This document shows, piece by piece, positions 15,941 to 24,767 of a stretch of 38,711 bases of DNA. A model generated the notes under the pieces. The model did not search any database. It worked only from the letters and a program-made list of their open reading frames with translations, and was not told the DNA's origin. Every line of letters starts with the position of its first letter. Position 1 is the stretch's first letter. The stretch lies in contig CASEGX010000060.1 of assembly GCA_949287505.1 (NCBI GenBank), forward strand, positions 1-38,711, written 5' to 3'. Origin of the DNA: an uncultured Spirochaetales bacterium (GTDB lineage: Bacteria; Spirochaetota; Spirochaetia; Sphaerochaetales; Sphaerochaetaceae). Both the position numbers and the translations under genes were made by a program.

Positions 15941-16424
15941 AATCGTTACCGGCGGAAGGGGAGAAGGCAAGACCACGCTGATGAAGGAGCTTGCCTTGAG
16001 GAGTCAGAAGCCTCAGGGCTTTCTCTCCATCCATGAGAATGACAGCTATAACCTTTTTGATCTCGTGACAGGAGAGAAGGTGCTTCTCATGACGGAAAGA
16101 CCTCTCTTTTCCTTCCGTGTCGGCCGGTTCTATGCAGATCAGTATGTCTTTTCAAAAGCTGTAGAAACTCTTGTCACAATAGAAAGCGGCGATGTTTTCA
16201 TTGATGAAATAGGGGCTCTGGAACTCTCCGGAGGAGGTTTCGACAGAGCCCTGAGAATCCTGCTTTCCAGAGATGCTGTGGCACTGACGATATCCGTGCG
16301 TGACAGCAATCTCCAGCGTGTGATCTCTGCTTATTCCATTCAGTCTTATTCTACGCTCTCTGTGGGAGCATCAGGCGCAGGCGTTTCCTTCCCTCCGGGC
16401 TTCCTGCATAAAGATAATCCCTGA
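15915..16424 (+). CDS. P-loop nucleoside triphosphatase, THEP1-like
   Basis: About 169 residues from the ATG at 15915 (GAGG site six bases upstream); the ATG at 15930 is an alternative that begins MSCRIVTGG. Walker A is TGGRGEGKTT, and Walker B with an acidic pair is DVFIDEIGALELSGGGF, both like the small NTPases of the THEP1/NTPase_1 family, which hydrolyse ATP or GTP slowly and whose cellular role is unclear. It starts inside the end of the ACT-domain gene, so the two are coupled. The C-terminus overlaps the convergent phosphatase gene by 74 bp, which is long; the 3' ends are both in good frames. Function beyond NTPase is not evident. Confidence 0.75.
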   Translation: MHSWQMSCRIVTGGRGEGKTTLMKELALRSQKPQGFLSIHENDSYNLFDLVTGEKVLLMTERPLFSFRVGRFYADQYVFSKAVETLVTIESGDVFIDEIGALELSGGGFDRALRILLSRDAVALTISVRDSNLQRVISAYSIQSYSTLSVGASGAGVSFPPGFLHKDNP

Positions 16425-17151
16425 GCTGCTTCTTGCCGAAGATGAAGTCATCATCATACGTGAACAGCCTTCCTTCTGTGTCTTCTGCATCCATTCCAAG
16501 CGCTTTCAGAACCGCGTGCGATGATGCGATATCCCAGGCATAGCATTTCTGTACGACCGTACCTTCGATTGATGGAAGGAGGGCAGGGGCAAGAAGGTGG
16601 ATGATAGTAGAGCCAAGCACTCTTATCTTTCCCTTGTATCCTGTGAAATCGAATTCTACAGGTCCCTTTGATCCTATTGTGATCTCATGTATCTCATCTT
16701 TTCCCTGCGGAACCGGAATCTCCTCTCCGTTCATGAGTGGACGCTTTCCCGGGTCCAGACGCACGAAAAGAGAGCCTCCGCCGATTCCGAAGCGCGGAGC
16801 TGCTATGTATGCGCCCACCGGTTCCCTGTTTCCGTCAAGAAGCCCCAATGAGACTGCAAATGATGGAAGCCCCTGTGAATAGACATCTGTTCCATCTATC
16901 GGGTCGAGAACGAACACATACTCTGCATTCCGTTTTTCCTCAGGATCCTCCTCCTCGCTTATTATCGCAGCCTCTGGAAAGAGTGTATGGATTTTATCGA
17001 TTATGAGCCTGCTGATTGCCGTATCGGCTTCTGTGAGTACAGAGCCGTCAGCCTTGAATGATCTGTGAACGCTTTTCTGCATTTCCGCAGCAAGTTTTCC
17101 TGCATTAACTATCTCATTTGCAAGAATATCCAGTTTAAGAGAATCAAGCAT
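16351..17151 (-). CDS. Inositol monophosphatase family phosphatase
   Basis: A 266-residue Mg/Li-sensitive phosphatase of the IMPase/CysQ/FBPase superfamily. Metal site motifs are SEEEDPEEK (about 65-73), DPIDGTDVY (83-91) and YAWDIASSHAVL (about 207). The substrate can be inositol-1-phosphate, 3'-phosphoadenosine-5'-phosphate or another sugar phosphate; the sequence does not decide. Start choice: the frame extends to a TTG at 17185-17187, but that TTG lies in a -35-like TTGAAC, which with TACAAT 17 bp on forms a good promoter whose -10 ends seven bases before the ATG at 17151. That gives MLDSLKLDILANEIVNAG, the length usual for the family, and no leader. ATG 17172 is another possibility. It is divergent from mfd. 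Confidence 0.88.
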   Translation of the reverse strand: MLDSLKLDILANEIVNAGKLAAEMQKSVHRSFKADGSVLTEADTAISRLIIDKIHTLFPEAAIISEEEDPEEKRNAEYVFVLDPIDGTDVYSQGLPSFAVSLGLLDGNREPVGAYIAAPRFGIGGGSLFVRLDPGKRPLMNGEEIPVPQGKDEIHEITIGSKGPVEFDFTGYKGKIRVLGSTIIHLLAPALLPSIEGTVVQKCYAWDIASSHAVLKALGMDAEDTEGRLFTYDDDFIFGKKQLRDYLYAGSPEGRKRLRLMLPQRA

Positions 17152-17158
17152 GAAATGG

Positions 17159-17187
17159 ATTGTACCGTTCATGCCTTTCTCGTTCAA
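17159..17187 (-). promoter_or_regulatory. Promoter of the inositol-monophosphatase-family gene
   Basis: Minus-strand TTGAAC (17182-17187), 17 bp, TACAAT (17159-17164), then seven bases to the ATG at 17151. No Shine-Dalgarno sequence fits in between. Confidence 0.6.
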
Positions 17188-17205
17188 CTGCTATTTCCTT
17201 CCGGA

Positions 17206-17234
17206 TTGTATGAAAGGCGACATTACTGTATATT
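17206..17234 (+). promoter_or_regulatory. mfd promoter
   Basis: TTGTAT (17206-17211), 17 bp, TATATT (17229-17234), then seven bases to the ATG at 17242. The transcript would start at or next to the A of the start codon. Confidence 0.55.
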
Positions 17235-17241
17235 TTCACCG

Positions 17242-20200
17242 ATGGAACGGAAGATACAGGATTTCGTTGCAGATTATATTGCCAGGAACCCTGCAATAAA
17301 GGCTGCCTCAAAACCGGGGCAGGGATGCATTAAGGCGGATGGTCTCGATTATTACCCCCTTTCAAGAGCTGTCAAGCTCATAGCAGCAAAGCGGGGTGGC
17401 CGTTTATTTGCCATATGCTCTACAGAAGAGAGTGCTAAAACTCTTTATGCAGATCTCTCCGACTCTTCTGATATCCCCGTAATCCTTCTTCCTTCAAACG
17501 GCAAGCAGCTTTATTCTGAATTCACTCTGACATCCTCCGAGTATGAGCAGAAAAAGGCTCTGGACAGTATCAGTGAGATGAGAAGCGGTATCGTAGTATC
17601 ATCTCTCAGAGCCCTTGTCTCTCCTGTGATGTCTCCAGAAAGCCTTGAGCGCTATTCCGTGAAACTCCGCCAAGGAGATTCATTTGAGCCGTCAAAGCTT
17701 GCTGAAGAACTTACCGCTGCAGGTTATTATCGCTCCCCATCATGCTATGAAGCAGGTTCATTCTCAATCCGGGGCGAGGTCATGGATATCTTCCCGTTCT
17801 CCTTCGAGAATCCTGTGAGACTCTATGCTGAGTGGGATGAGATAGGCCGCATCGCATATTTTGACCCGATGACCCAGAAAAGCTCTGAGAATCTCAAGAG
17901 CGTTAACATACCGCTTATTTCCGGCGACTCCAGCCCATTGTTTTCCACAATGGAACGTTACATCGGAAAGGATGATTATTTCTTTCTCTCCGGTGTCGAG
18001 AGAATCGAGACATCCTGGAAAGCGCTGCAGAATGAGGCGAAAGCACGTTTTGCAGAGGCATATAAGAGAAGTGAGAATGCGCCTGTTCCGGATCGTCTGC
18101 TTTTTCCCTGGGAACGTTTCTCTTCCGGTCTCTCTGATTGCTTCCTCTCTTATGATATTTCAAGTCCGGAATACGCGCATTTCGGTGTATCCTCCTCACG
18201 CTCATACTTCGGCAATGTCACATATTTCAAGGATGATGTTGCTGCGTTGCTGAAAAACAGATGGAAGATTGTCGTTGTAGCACCATCTGCCGTGCAGAAG
18301 GAGAGGCTAGAGAATGTGCTGCGCGACTTCGATGTGGAGATTGAGATATCGGACTTGTCATCGGGCTTCCAGATAGAATCACTTTCCCTTCTTGTCGTTC
18401 TAGATGCAGAGATCTTCGGCAGGAGGAAGCAGCGCTCACGTTCCGTTGTCGAGACCGTATCCTCTCCGCTTGACTCTTTCGTGGAACTGAAGGAAGGGGA
18501 TTATGTGGTCCATGTCAATTACGGTATCGGAAGATTCCTGAAGATCGACAGGGTCAAGACAAGCCGTACAGAACGTGACTACATAAAGATAGAATATGCT
18601 AACAGCGAGTTTCTGTATGTTCCTATTGAACAGGCAGATCTCGTCCAGAAATACATAGGCAATGATGGAAAGCCTCCTAAAATTGACTCTCTGGGATCCC
18701 AGAGCTGGTCAAGAAAGAAGGAAAAAGCGCTGAAGAATGCACAGGAACTTGCCCAGATGCTCGTTCACCTGTATGCAGAGCGTCAGACTGTGCATGGCTT
18801 CCAGTTCTCCCGGGACAATGACTGGCAGGTCCAGTTTGAAGCATCATTTCCGTTTACCGAGACCCCTGATCAGCTTAAATGCATTGATGAGATAAAAAAA
18901 GACATGGAGTCTCAGAAGGTCATGGACCGCCTTGTCTGCGGAGACGTGGGGTACGGAAAGACCGAGATAGCCTTCCGTGCGGCTTTCAAGGCTGTCATGA
19001 GCGGTCGTCAGGTTGCATTCCTCGCCCCCACTGTGATTCTCGCAGAACAGCATTTCAACAATTTCAAACAGCGACTGGGTTCTTTCCCTGTGAATGCAGG
19101 CCTTTTGTCCCGCTTTGTCCAGGGCAAGGAACAGAAAAAGACGCTAAAGGGCGTTGAGGATGGGACGGTGGATGTCCTTTTCGGTACCCATAAGATTCTT
19201 CAGAAGAGCGTCAGATTCAACAGGCTAGGGCTTCTGATTATTGACGAGGAGCAGCGTTTCGGTGTCAAGGACAAGGAGAGAATCAAGCAGATGAAGACAA
19301 ATATCGATTCTCTCACGCTCTCTGCGACCCCGATTCCCCGTACGCTGTACATGTCCCTTCTTCGTGTGCGTGACATGTCCCTCCTTACAACAGCTCCAAG
19401 GGAGAGACAGCCTATAGAGACTATCATAGAAGAGTTCTCTCTTAAGACAGTCGGAGAGGCTATAAAGAGGGAACTTGAGAGAGGCGGGCAGGTCTTTTAC
19501 CTTCACAACAGGATTGAGGACCTTGATGATATATGCCAGATGATCCGATCTCAGGTGCCTTATGCCATTGTCGAGTATGCCCATGGGCAGATGGAGGCAG
19601 GAGAGGTTGAGGACATAATGCACAGATTTGTCTATGAAGGCATTCAGGTGCTTGTCTCCACGACCATCATTGAAAACGGTATAGATATCCCGAACGTGAA
19701 TACAATCATCATCGATCAGGCTGACAGGTTCGGTCTTTCCCAGCTTTATCAGCTCAGGGGAAGAGTAGGACGCTCAGACAAGCAGGCATATTGCTATCTG
19801 ATGTACAAGGATCGCTCTTCACTCAATGATGATGCGATACGGCGCCTTCGGGTCCTTTCCGAGAACACCGCACTCGGTTCCGGCTTCAAGGTTGCGATGA
19901 AGGATATGGAGATAAGAGGCGCTGGAAACATACTTGGGCGGGAACAGTCAGGACATCTTGAGGCTGTAGGCCTTGATATGTACATGCGTCTTCTTGAAGA
20001 TGAGATCGTAAGGCTTACGAATACAGAGCATGAAGAGGAGCAGGATGTTCTTCTCGAGCTGGATTATACGGGCTTCATTCCTGACTCATACATTCCGGAT
20101 CCGCCTTCAAAGTTCGAAGCATACAAGAAGATTGCTTCAATACAGACAGATGGGCAGCTTGAAGGGTTAAGAGCTGAGCTTGAGAACAGGTATGGACAGC

Positions 20201-20481
20201 TTCCAGAGGAAGTTGATAATCTTTTCTGCATTGCAGAGATCAAGATAATCTGCAGGCGCCTTTCAATCGTCCATCTTTCTGAGAACCGCGGAGTCGTGGA
20301 TATAGAATTTGGCCGGCTATCGGCTATAAATCCGGATAAGGTCATCTCGCTTCTCCGACTTTCTGACGGCAAGGTGCAGATGGACAGCAAGAACATGACG
20401 CACATGAGGATGCAGACAGGTGCTGTATCCTTGAAGGATAAGGCGCTTTTCATACTTGAACAGCTTAGGAGACTTGTCTGA
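17242..20481 (+). CDS. mfd: Transcription-repair coupling factor Mfd
   Basis: A 1079-residue DNA translocase that removes RNA polymerase stalled at lesions and recruits UvrA. From the N-terminus: a UvrB-like module (residues 20-330, including SNGKQLYSEF and the EVMDIFPF segment), the RNA-polymerase-interacting CarD-like domain (about 415-480, VHVNYGIGRFLKIDRVKTS, EFLYVPIEQADLVQKYIG), then the RecG-like motor with Walker A CGDVGYGKTE (about 565-574), PTVILAEQHF, DEEQRFGV, SATPIPRTLYMSL, the RGRVGRS motif and the TRCF C-terminal domain. The frame begins far upstream at 17065, but MERKIQDFVADYI at 17242 aligns with the family. There is no Shine-Dalgarno; see the promoter. The stop shares one base with trmB. 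Confidence 0.97.
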   Translation: MERKIQDFVADYIARNPAIKAASKPGQGCIKADGLDYYPLSRAVKLIAAKRGGRLFAICSTEESAKTLYADLSDSSDIPVILLPSNGKQLYSEFTLTSSEYEQKKALDSISEMRSGIVVSSLRALVSPVMSPESLERYSVKLRQGDSFEPSKLAEELTAAGYYRSPSCYEAGSFSIRGEVMDIFPFSFENPVRLYAEWDEIGRIAYFDPMTQKSSENLKSVNIPLISGDSSPLFSTMERYIGKDDYFFLSGVERIETSWKALQNEAKARFAEAYKRSENAPVPDRLLFPWERFSSGLSDCFLSYDISSPEYAHFGVSSSRSYFGNVTYFKDDVAALLKNRWKIVVVAPSAVQKERLENVLRDFDVEIEISDLSSGFQIESLSLLVVLDAEIFGRRKQRSRSVVETVSSPLDSFVELKEGDYVVHVNYGIGRFLKIDRVKTSRTERDYIKIEYANSEFLYVPIEQADLVQKYIGNDGKPPKIDSLGSQSWSRKKEKALKNAQELAQMLVHLYAERQTVHGFQFSRDNDWQVQFEASFPFTETPDQLKCIDEIKKDMESQKVMDRLVCGDVGYGKTEIAFRAAFKAVMSGRQVAFLAPTVILAEQHFNNFKQRLGSFPVNAGLLSRFVQGKEQKKTLKGVEDGTVDVLFGTHKILQKSVRFNRLGLLIIDEEQRFGVKDKERIKQMKTNIDSLTLSATPIPRTLYMSLLRVRDMSLLTTAPRERQPIETIIEEFSLKTVGEAIKRELERGGQVFYLHNRIEDLDDICQMIRSQVPYAIVEYAHGQMEAGEVEDIMHRFVYEGIQVLVSTTIIENGIDIPNVNTIIIDQADRFGLSQLYQLRGRVGRSDKQAYCYLMYKDRSSLNDDAIRRLRVLSENTALGSGFKVAMKDMEIRGAGNILGREQSGHLEAVGLDMYMRLLEDEIVRLTNTEHEEEQDVLLELDYTGFIPDSYIPDPPSKFEAYKKIASIQTDGQLEGLRAELENRYGQLPEEVDNLFCIAEIKIICRRLSIVHLSENRGVVDIEFGRLSAINPDKVISLLRLSDGKVQMDSKNMTHMRMQTGAVSLKDKALFILEQLRRLV

Positions 20482-21206
20482 TGACGGACGAAGAACTATT
20501 TGAAAGGATAAACAGGATCGAGATAAGAGAAGGTAAGGAGCGCACGATAAAGAGCTATGTCCTGCGCAACAATGTCATTTCCCCGAAAGCGGAGAGAATC
20601 ATCAGGGACTATATGAGTGACCATGGTCTTTTCTTTGAAGATTCTCCCCTTGATTACCAGAAGCTCTTCGGCAATAGCAATCCTGTTGTCATTGAAATAG
20701 GTTTTGGCATGGGTAACACGACAGCGGAAGTTGCTATAAGAAGGCCTGAGTTCAACTATATCGGCATCGAAGTGTTCCTGCAGGGTTTTGTGAATCTTCT
20801 TGGCATTCTTGGAGAAAGAAAGATTGACAACGTACGTATCATGCGGTTTAACGCTGTAGATGTGCTCAATCATATGATTCCGGATGGTTCTATTGCCGGT
20901 TTCCATATATTCTTCCCCGATCCCTGGCAGAAGAAGCGCCATCATAAGAGAAGGCTGATGAATCCGGAATTCCTGCATCTTCTTTCAAAAAAGCTTGTGA
21001 ATGGCGGATACATTTATATGGTAACAGACTGGGAAGAGTATGCGGAAGAAGTTCTTGAGATATCTGAATCAGAAGAGCTCCTTGTAAACCCATTTGGTGG
21101 TTTTGCACCTCCTGTTACATGGCGTCCTGTTACAAAGTTCGAGCAGAAAGGAATGGAGAGCGAACATCCGATAAACGAGATCTGGCTTGAGAGAATCCAG
21201 TATTGA
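20481..21206 (+). CDS. trmB: tRNA (guanine-N7-)-methyltransferase
   Basis: A 241-residue SAM-dependent enzyme that makes m7G46 in tRNA. The SAM motif is VIEIGFGMGNTTAEVA (70-85), the acidic loop follows at YIGIEVFLQG, and FFPDPWQKKRHHKRRLM (about 138-154) is the family signature. Another conserved stretch is YMVTDWEEYAEEVL. The N-terminal 60 residues are somewhat longer than in E. coli. The ATG overlaps the mfd TGA by one base, so it is coupled to mfd. Nothing unusual. Confidence 0.95.
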   Translation: MTDEELFERINRIEIREGKERTIKSYVLRNNVISPKAERIIRDYMSDHGLFFEDSPLDYQKLFGNSNPVVIEIGFGMGNTTAEVAIRRPEFNYIGIEVFLQGFVNLLGILGERKIDNVRIMRFNAVDVLNHMIPDGSIAGFHIFFPDPWQKKRHHKRRLMNPEFLHLLSKKLVNGGYIYMVTDWEEYAEEVLEISESEELLVNPFGGFAPPVTWRPVTKFEQKGMESEHPINEIWLERIQY

Positions 21207-21445
21207 TTGTTTCTTTTTCCTGATTCCTGCTTCATTTTTCAGCTGAATCATCGGATTTGAGCAAAATGACAGGAATGTTACAGTCTCTGTATGTTTTTTT
21301 CTTGTGTTCGTCCTTTTTGTGTTGTACATTCTCTGTAAGCATAGCTGTTGGGGATGGGGTAGCTGCTTCATGAAAAGCATGCCACTTCCAGCAGGTAATA
21401 CTGCTGGAGGGCTCTTAAAAGATTATGTTGCTATGCATTGAAAAC
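21207..21445. other. Intergenic tail of the mfd-trmB unit
   Basis: No gene is supported on either strand. A perfect 8-bp inverted repeat (TCCAGCAG, six bases, CTGCTGGA; 21387-21408) lies within it and is not followed by a U-tract. The first part is T-rich on the plus strand. Confidence 0.5.
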
Positions 21446-21470
21446 GCCTGGATCATGTCCAGGCTGTTTT
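21440..21470. terminator. Bidirectional terminator between trmB and the EF-G-like gene
   Basis: GCCTGGA (21446-21452) pairs with TCCAGGC (21458-21464) around TCATG. It is flanked by GAAAAC on the left and GTTTTC on the right, so each strand has a short U-tract. Confidence 0.65.
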
Positions 21471-21487
21471 CTTCAGCTTTCATACAG

Positions 21488-21518
21488 AAAAAGAGCCGCT
21501 GCGCTCTGGCAACGGCTC
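21488..21518 (-). terminator. Terminator of the EF-G-like gene
   Basis: On the minus strand GAGCCGTTGC pairs with GCAGCGGCTC (10 bp, one G-U) around a six-base loop, followed by TTTTT. It begins twelve bases after the stop codon of the EF-G-like gene. Confidence 0.85.
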
Positions 21519-21530
21519 ATGTTTGCTAAA

Positions 21531-23615
21531 TCAGCCCTCGGCTTGTTCTTTTGCTTTCTTTGACTCTGCGATCACATCTTCTGCAAGCTTTCCATGAAGC
21601 TCCTCATAGTGATCGAATTCAAGCTCAAAAGAACCCGTTCCGGATGTCATAGACTTAAGTTCAATGGCATAGTTCCTGAGCTCTGCCATTGGTACCTCAG
21701 CCTTGACGGATACGACATGTCCCTTTTCTTCCTGTCCGAGAACACGGCCACGCTTTGAGGACAGGTCGGAAAGAATTGCTCCGAGGTATTCATTCTCGAC
21801 AAATACTTCAAGCTTCATGAATGGTTCAAGAAGAACACATCCTGCTTTTCCGAGAGCTACCTGCATTGCACCTTTTGCTGCCATCTTGAATGCCATCTCA
21901 GAAGAGTCTACAGGATGCTCTTTTCCATCAACGAGTGTTACCGCGATATCTACAAGAGGATAGCCTGCAAGATATCCTTCTTCCATAGCCTCATGAATTC
22001 CCTTCTCGATTCCAGGAATATAGCCTTTGGATACGTTTCCGCCCTTGACTGCATTCTCGAATGTGTAGTACTCACCGCGCTCTGTTGGCTTGATGTCAAT
22101 GACAACACGTCCGAACTGTCCATGCCCACCGGTCTGCTTCTTGTGAGTGTATTCAGAAAGGCCGGAATCCTTTGTGATTGTCTCTCTGTATGCAATCTTC
22201 GGAATACGTGTGTTGATCTTGATCTTCTGCTTTTCCTGGACTTTATCAAGAATCATTCCGATATGAAGTTCACCCATTCCTCCGATGATTGATTCCTTTG
22301 TCTCATTGTTGTAGCTCATCTGGAATGTGAGATCCTCTTCTGCGATGCGGTGGAGAGCGTCATTCATCTTGTCTTCACTCTTCTTGTCCTCTGCGGAGAT
22401 TGCAAGCTGGTATACTGGCTGTGGCATCTTCAACGGTCTAAAGCGTCTCTTGTATTCCGGACCTGCAACGAATGTAGCATTTGTATATGCGATATCACAC
22501 TTGGTGATGATACCGATATCTCCGGCAGTAAGAGAATCAACTTCAACAAGTTTCTTTCCGATTGCCCTGTAAAGTTTGCCAGGCTTTGCCTTCTTTCCGA
22601 TCTCATTGTTATAGATATCAGTATCTGGAGTAAGCACACCGGTAACAACCTTTATGAAGCTCATCTTTCCAGAGAACTGGTCAATAGTCGTTTTGAAGCA
22701 GTATGCGGAGAATGGTTTATCCGGATCAATCTGGAGTGTAGTCTCCTCGCCATCGTGTCCGATGATATACTCCTCGATTCCAAGAGGCCATGGGAAGTTA
22801 TTCTTTATGAAGTTGAGAAGGGAAGTAATACCTGCTCCTTTATCTGTTGCTCCGCAGAATACAGGAACGACTCTGTTTGTCCTCATACCGACAGCCAGAC
22901 CATGCCTGATGTCATCAGGTTCAAGGGTTCCTTCCTCAAAATACTTCTCTATAAGTTCGTCTGTACCTTCTGCTGCATTCTCTATGAGTCTTGCCCTGAA
23001 ATCCTCAACAACTGCTGCGTATTTCTCTGGAATCGGCATAGGTGTTTCTTTTCCACCTTCATGATACTCATATGCCTGATTCTCAATGAGGTTGATGACT
23101 CCGCAGAATTCCTCAGCTTCACCAAGTGCCATTACGACAGGTACAAAGTGTGCTCCGAATTCTTCTACAAGTGAATCTATTGTATGCCTGAAGCTTGCTC
23201 TTTCCTTATCCATCTTGTTGATAAAGACTGCTCTAGGCTTATTTCTCTCATCCAGTCTTCTCCAGAGCTTTATGGTCTCTATCTGAGCACCTTCTCTGCC
23301 ATCTACCAGCATCAATGCTGCTTCTGTTGCTCTGAAAGAGGAGATTGCCTCTCCGATGAAATCGCCAGTACCCGGTGTATCGAGTACGTTTATCTGCTTG
23401 CCATCCCACTGAAATGATGCCAGTGCAGAATGGACGGACATTTTTCTCTGAATCTCTTCATCAGTATAATCACTGACTGTTTTTCCGCTGTCTACAGTTT
23501 CTGCGCGGGAAAGAACGCCTGCATAGTAAAGCATCTGCTCTATGAGGTTCGTCTTTCCCGTACCGTTATGGCCGATGATTGCCACATTCCTGATATCCTT
23601 GGTATTGACGCTCAT
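21531..23615 (-). CDS. EF-G-like GTPase lacking the catalytic histidine
   Basis: A 694-residue translational GTPase with all five EF-G domains by length. G1 is GHNGTGKT (15-22) instead of AHIDAGKT; G3 is DTPGTGDF (79-86), with threonine 83 where EF-G and EF-Tu have the catalytic histidine; G4 is NKMD. Switch I (about 50-60, YTDEEIQRKMSVHSAL) differs from the canonical DWMEQEQERGITI. Domain IV includes YRETITKDSGLSEYTHKKQT and the EF-G GGHGQFGRV block. These features mark the EF-G-like group that is present besides true EF-G in several phyla; its role is not settled. A perfect AAAGGAGG site lies five bases before the ATG. It is monocistronic, bounded by its own terminator. Confidence 0.88.
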   Translation of the reverse strand: MSVNTKDIRNVAIIGHNGTGKTNLIEQMLYYAGVLSRAETVDSGKTVSDYTDEEIQRKMSVHSALASFQWDGKQINVLDTPGTGDFIGEAISSFRATEAALMLVDGREGAQIETIKLWRRLDERNKPRAVFINKMDKERASFRHTIDSLVEEFGAHFVPVVMALGEAEEFCGVINLIENQAYEYHEGGKETPMPIPEKYAAVVEDFRARLIENAAEGTDELIEKYFEEGTLEPDDIRHGLAVGMRTNRVVPVFCGATDKGAGITSLLNFIKNNFPWPLGIEEYIIGHDGEETTLQIDPDKPFSAYCFKTTIDQFSGKMSFIKVVTGVLTPDTDIYNNEIGKKAKPGKLYRAIGKKLVEVDSLTAGDIGIITKCDIAYTNATFVAGPEYKRRFRPLKMPQPVYQLAISAEDKKSEDKMNDALHRIAEEDLTFQMSYNNETKESIIGGMGELHIGMILDKVQEKQKIKINTRIPKIAYRETITKDSGLSEYTHKKQTGGHGQFGRVVIDIKPTERGEYYTFENAVKGGNVSKGYIPGIEKGIHEAMEEGYLAGYPLVDIAVTLVDGKEHPVDSSEMAFKMAAKGAMQVALGKAGCVLLEPFMKLEVFVENEYLGAILSDLSSKRGRVLGQEEKGHVVSVKAEVPMAELRNYAIELKSMTSGTGSFELEFDHYEELHGKLAEDVIAESKKAKEQAEG

Positions 23616-23639
23616 CTAATCCTCCTTTTTGAATTAATT

Positions 23640-24724
23640 AAGCTATTAGGAAAATGTTAAAAGACAGATGCACAGAAGTAAAGGAAAATCGTTTTACCGG
23701 TTGAGTGAAACCTGAAGTGCTGAAAATACTATTGTGATACAATCATTTGTTGTTTAGCTATTTGAAATAAAATAGTATGGATATGATCACGATATGATTA
23801 CAGCCCAATAGCTTAATATAAATGATATAGAAACAATTTATAAAAAATTATTAAACCAGAAAAATATAAGTAAAACATACATAAACTTTCATAAATCAAT
23901 ATTAAAAACTCGATTATCAATTTAAGATTAATATAATAAATATATAATTTTATTTAACTTACCAACAATAAGTGTTTATAAAATAGTAAAACCAATATCG
24001 AAACATTTGTTGAGAAAATTAAGCTGAGCCATTTTCCATATTCTATATTTGAACAGAATAAGCCTGTGTATTATCTGTCTCTGGTTTATTCAACCATGAC
24101 ATCTAGACGCCATAACCGTCTGAATGGAGAAAACGTGGAGAAGGGACGGTTGATGGCAATGGATTAGGATGCAGGGGAGAAAGTGAATAAAATCCTCAAG
24201 TAAAAGCTGATCAGTGTACAATGAGGTAGAATCATAAACTGAAGTTCTCTGCATGATGTGAGCATGATGCAAGTGGGTCAGTATCATGCAGCATCATGAA
24301 CAAACAAAGAATCTGCAGATGTCCGGTAAAGGTATCCAGGGCGCTTTGCAGAGATGAAAACTTGCTGATACTAATGCTGAGCTGAAAGTTTTTTTGAGTG
24401 AGATTTCATCAGCTTTCTCGGAAATGTGAGGTCGTATGGAGAGTGGGTGTAAGATTTAAATTTTACAGAAGCCAAACGAAGGGAGCTCGGGCAATTGCAA
24501 AAGACTTGCTTCTGTTTTTTTTTGTTCTGTGTTTCGATTCAGATTGAATATGGAATTATAATGATTTTGATGCTTTGTAAAATATAAACGATATAATTAT
24601 TATTTCTATTTATGAGCATAACTCGATTATTTTATAAGTAAAACTATTTTAACTATATGTCTTTTATAAAAATTAATATTTAAAATAATTTTAATTTATA
24701 TAAATCTGTAATGTGTTTGATTGA
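23640..24724. other. AT-rich spacer with possible decayed coding remnant
   Basis: Over a kilobase without a convincing gene, strongly AT-rich from 23750 to 24050 and again from 24530 to 24720. The part 24060-24520 is less AT-rich; in one plus-strand frame the pieces NLQMSGKGIQGALQR, then KLADTNAELKVFLSEISSAF follow with only stop codons between them, which looks like decayed coding sequence, but I do not recognise the protein. The minus-strand frame 24090-24287 is not protein-like. A terminator closes this stretch on the plus strand. Confidence 0.45.
24465..24523 (+). terminator. Strong plus-strand terminator without an obvious gene
   Basis: ACAGAAGC (24465-24472) pairs with GCTTCTGT (24508-24515), extended inward by two A-T pairs past a bulge, with a large loop and a run of nine T directly after. 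No plus-strand gene precedes it, so it may end a small RNA or the transcript of a decayed gene. Confidence 0.6.
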
Positions 24725-24753
24725 GAAAAAATATAGGGGAGCTGTTGCTCCCC
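24725..24753 (-). terminator. Terminator of fusA
   Basis: On the minus strand GGGGAGC, a four-base loop and GCTCCCC are followed by TATATTTTTTC. It lies 14 bases after the EF-G stop codon. Confidence 0.85.
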
Positions 24754-24767
24754 ATAGAAGGGTATTT

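Noticed and set aside
22350..23174. Plus-strand frame of 274 codons within the EF-G-like gene
   Set aside because: Antisense of a complete GTPase gene; cysteine-rich composition typical of such shadows.
23731..23743. Small palindrome ATTGT-GAT-ACAAT upstream of the EF-G-like gene
   Set aside because: Such short repeats are expected by chance in AT-rich DNA, and it is more than 110 bp from the start with no promoter in phase.
24090..24287. Minus-strand frame of 65 codons in the AT-rich spacer
   Set aside because: Histidine-rich low-complexity sequence, no ribosome-binding site and no resemblance to a protein.
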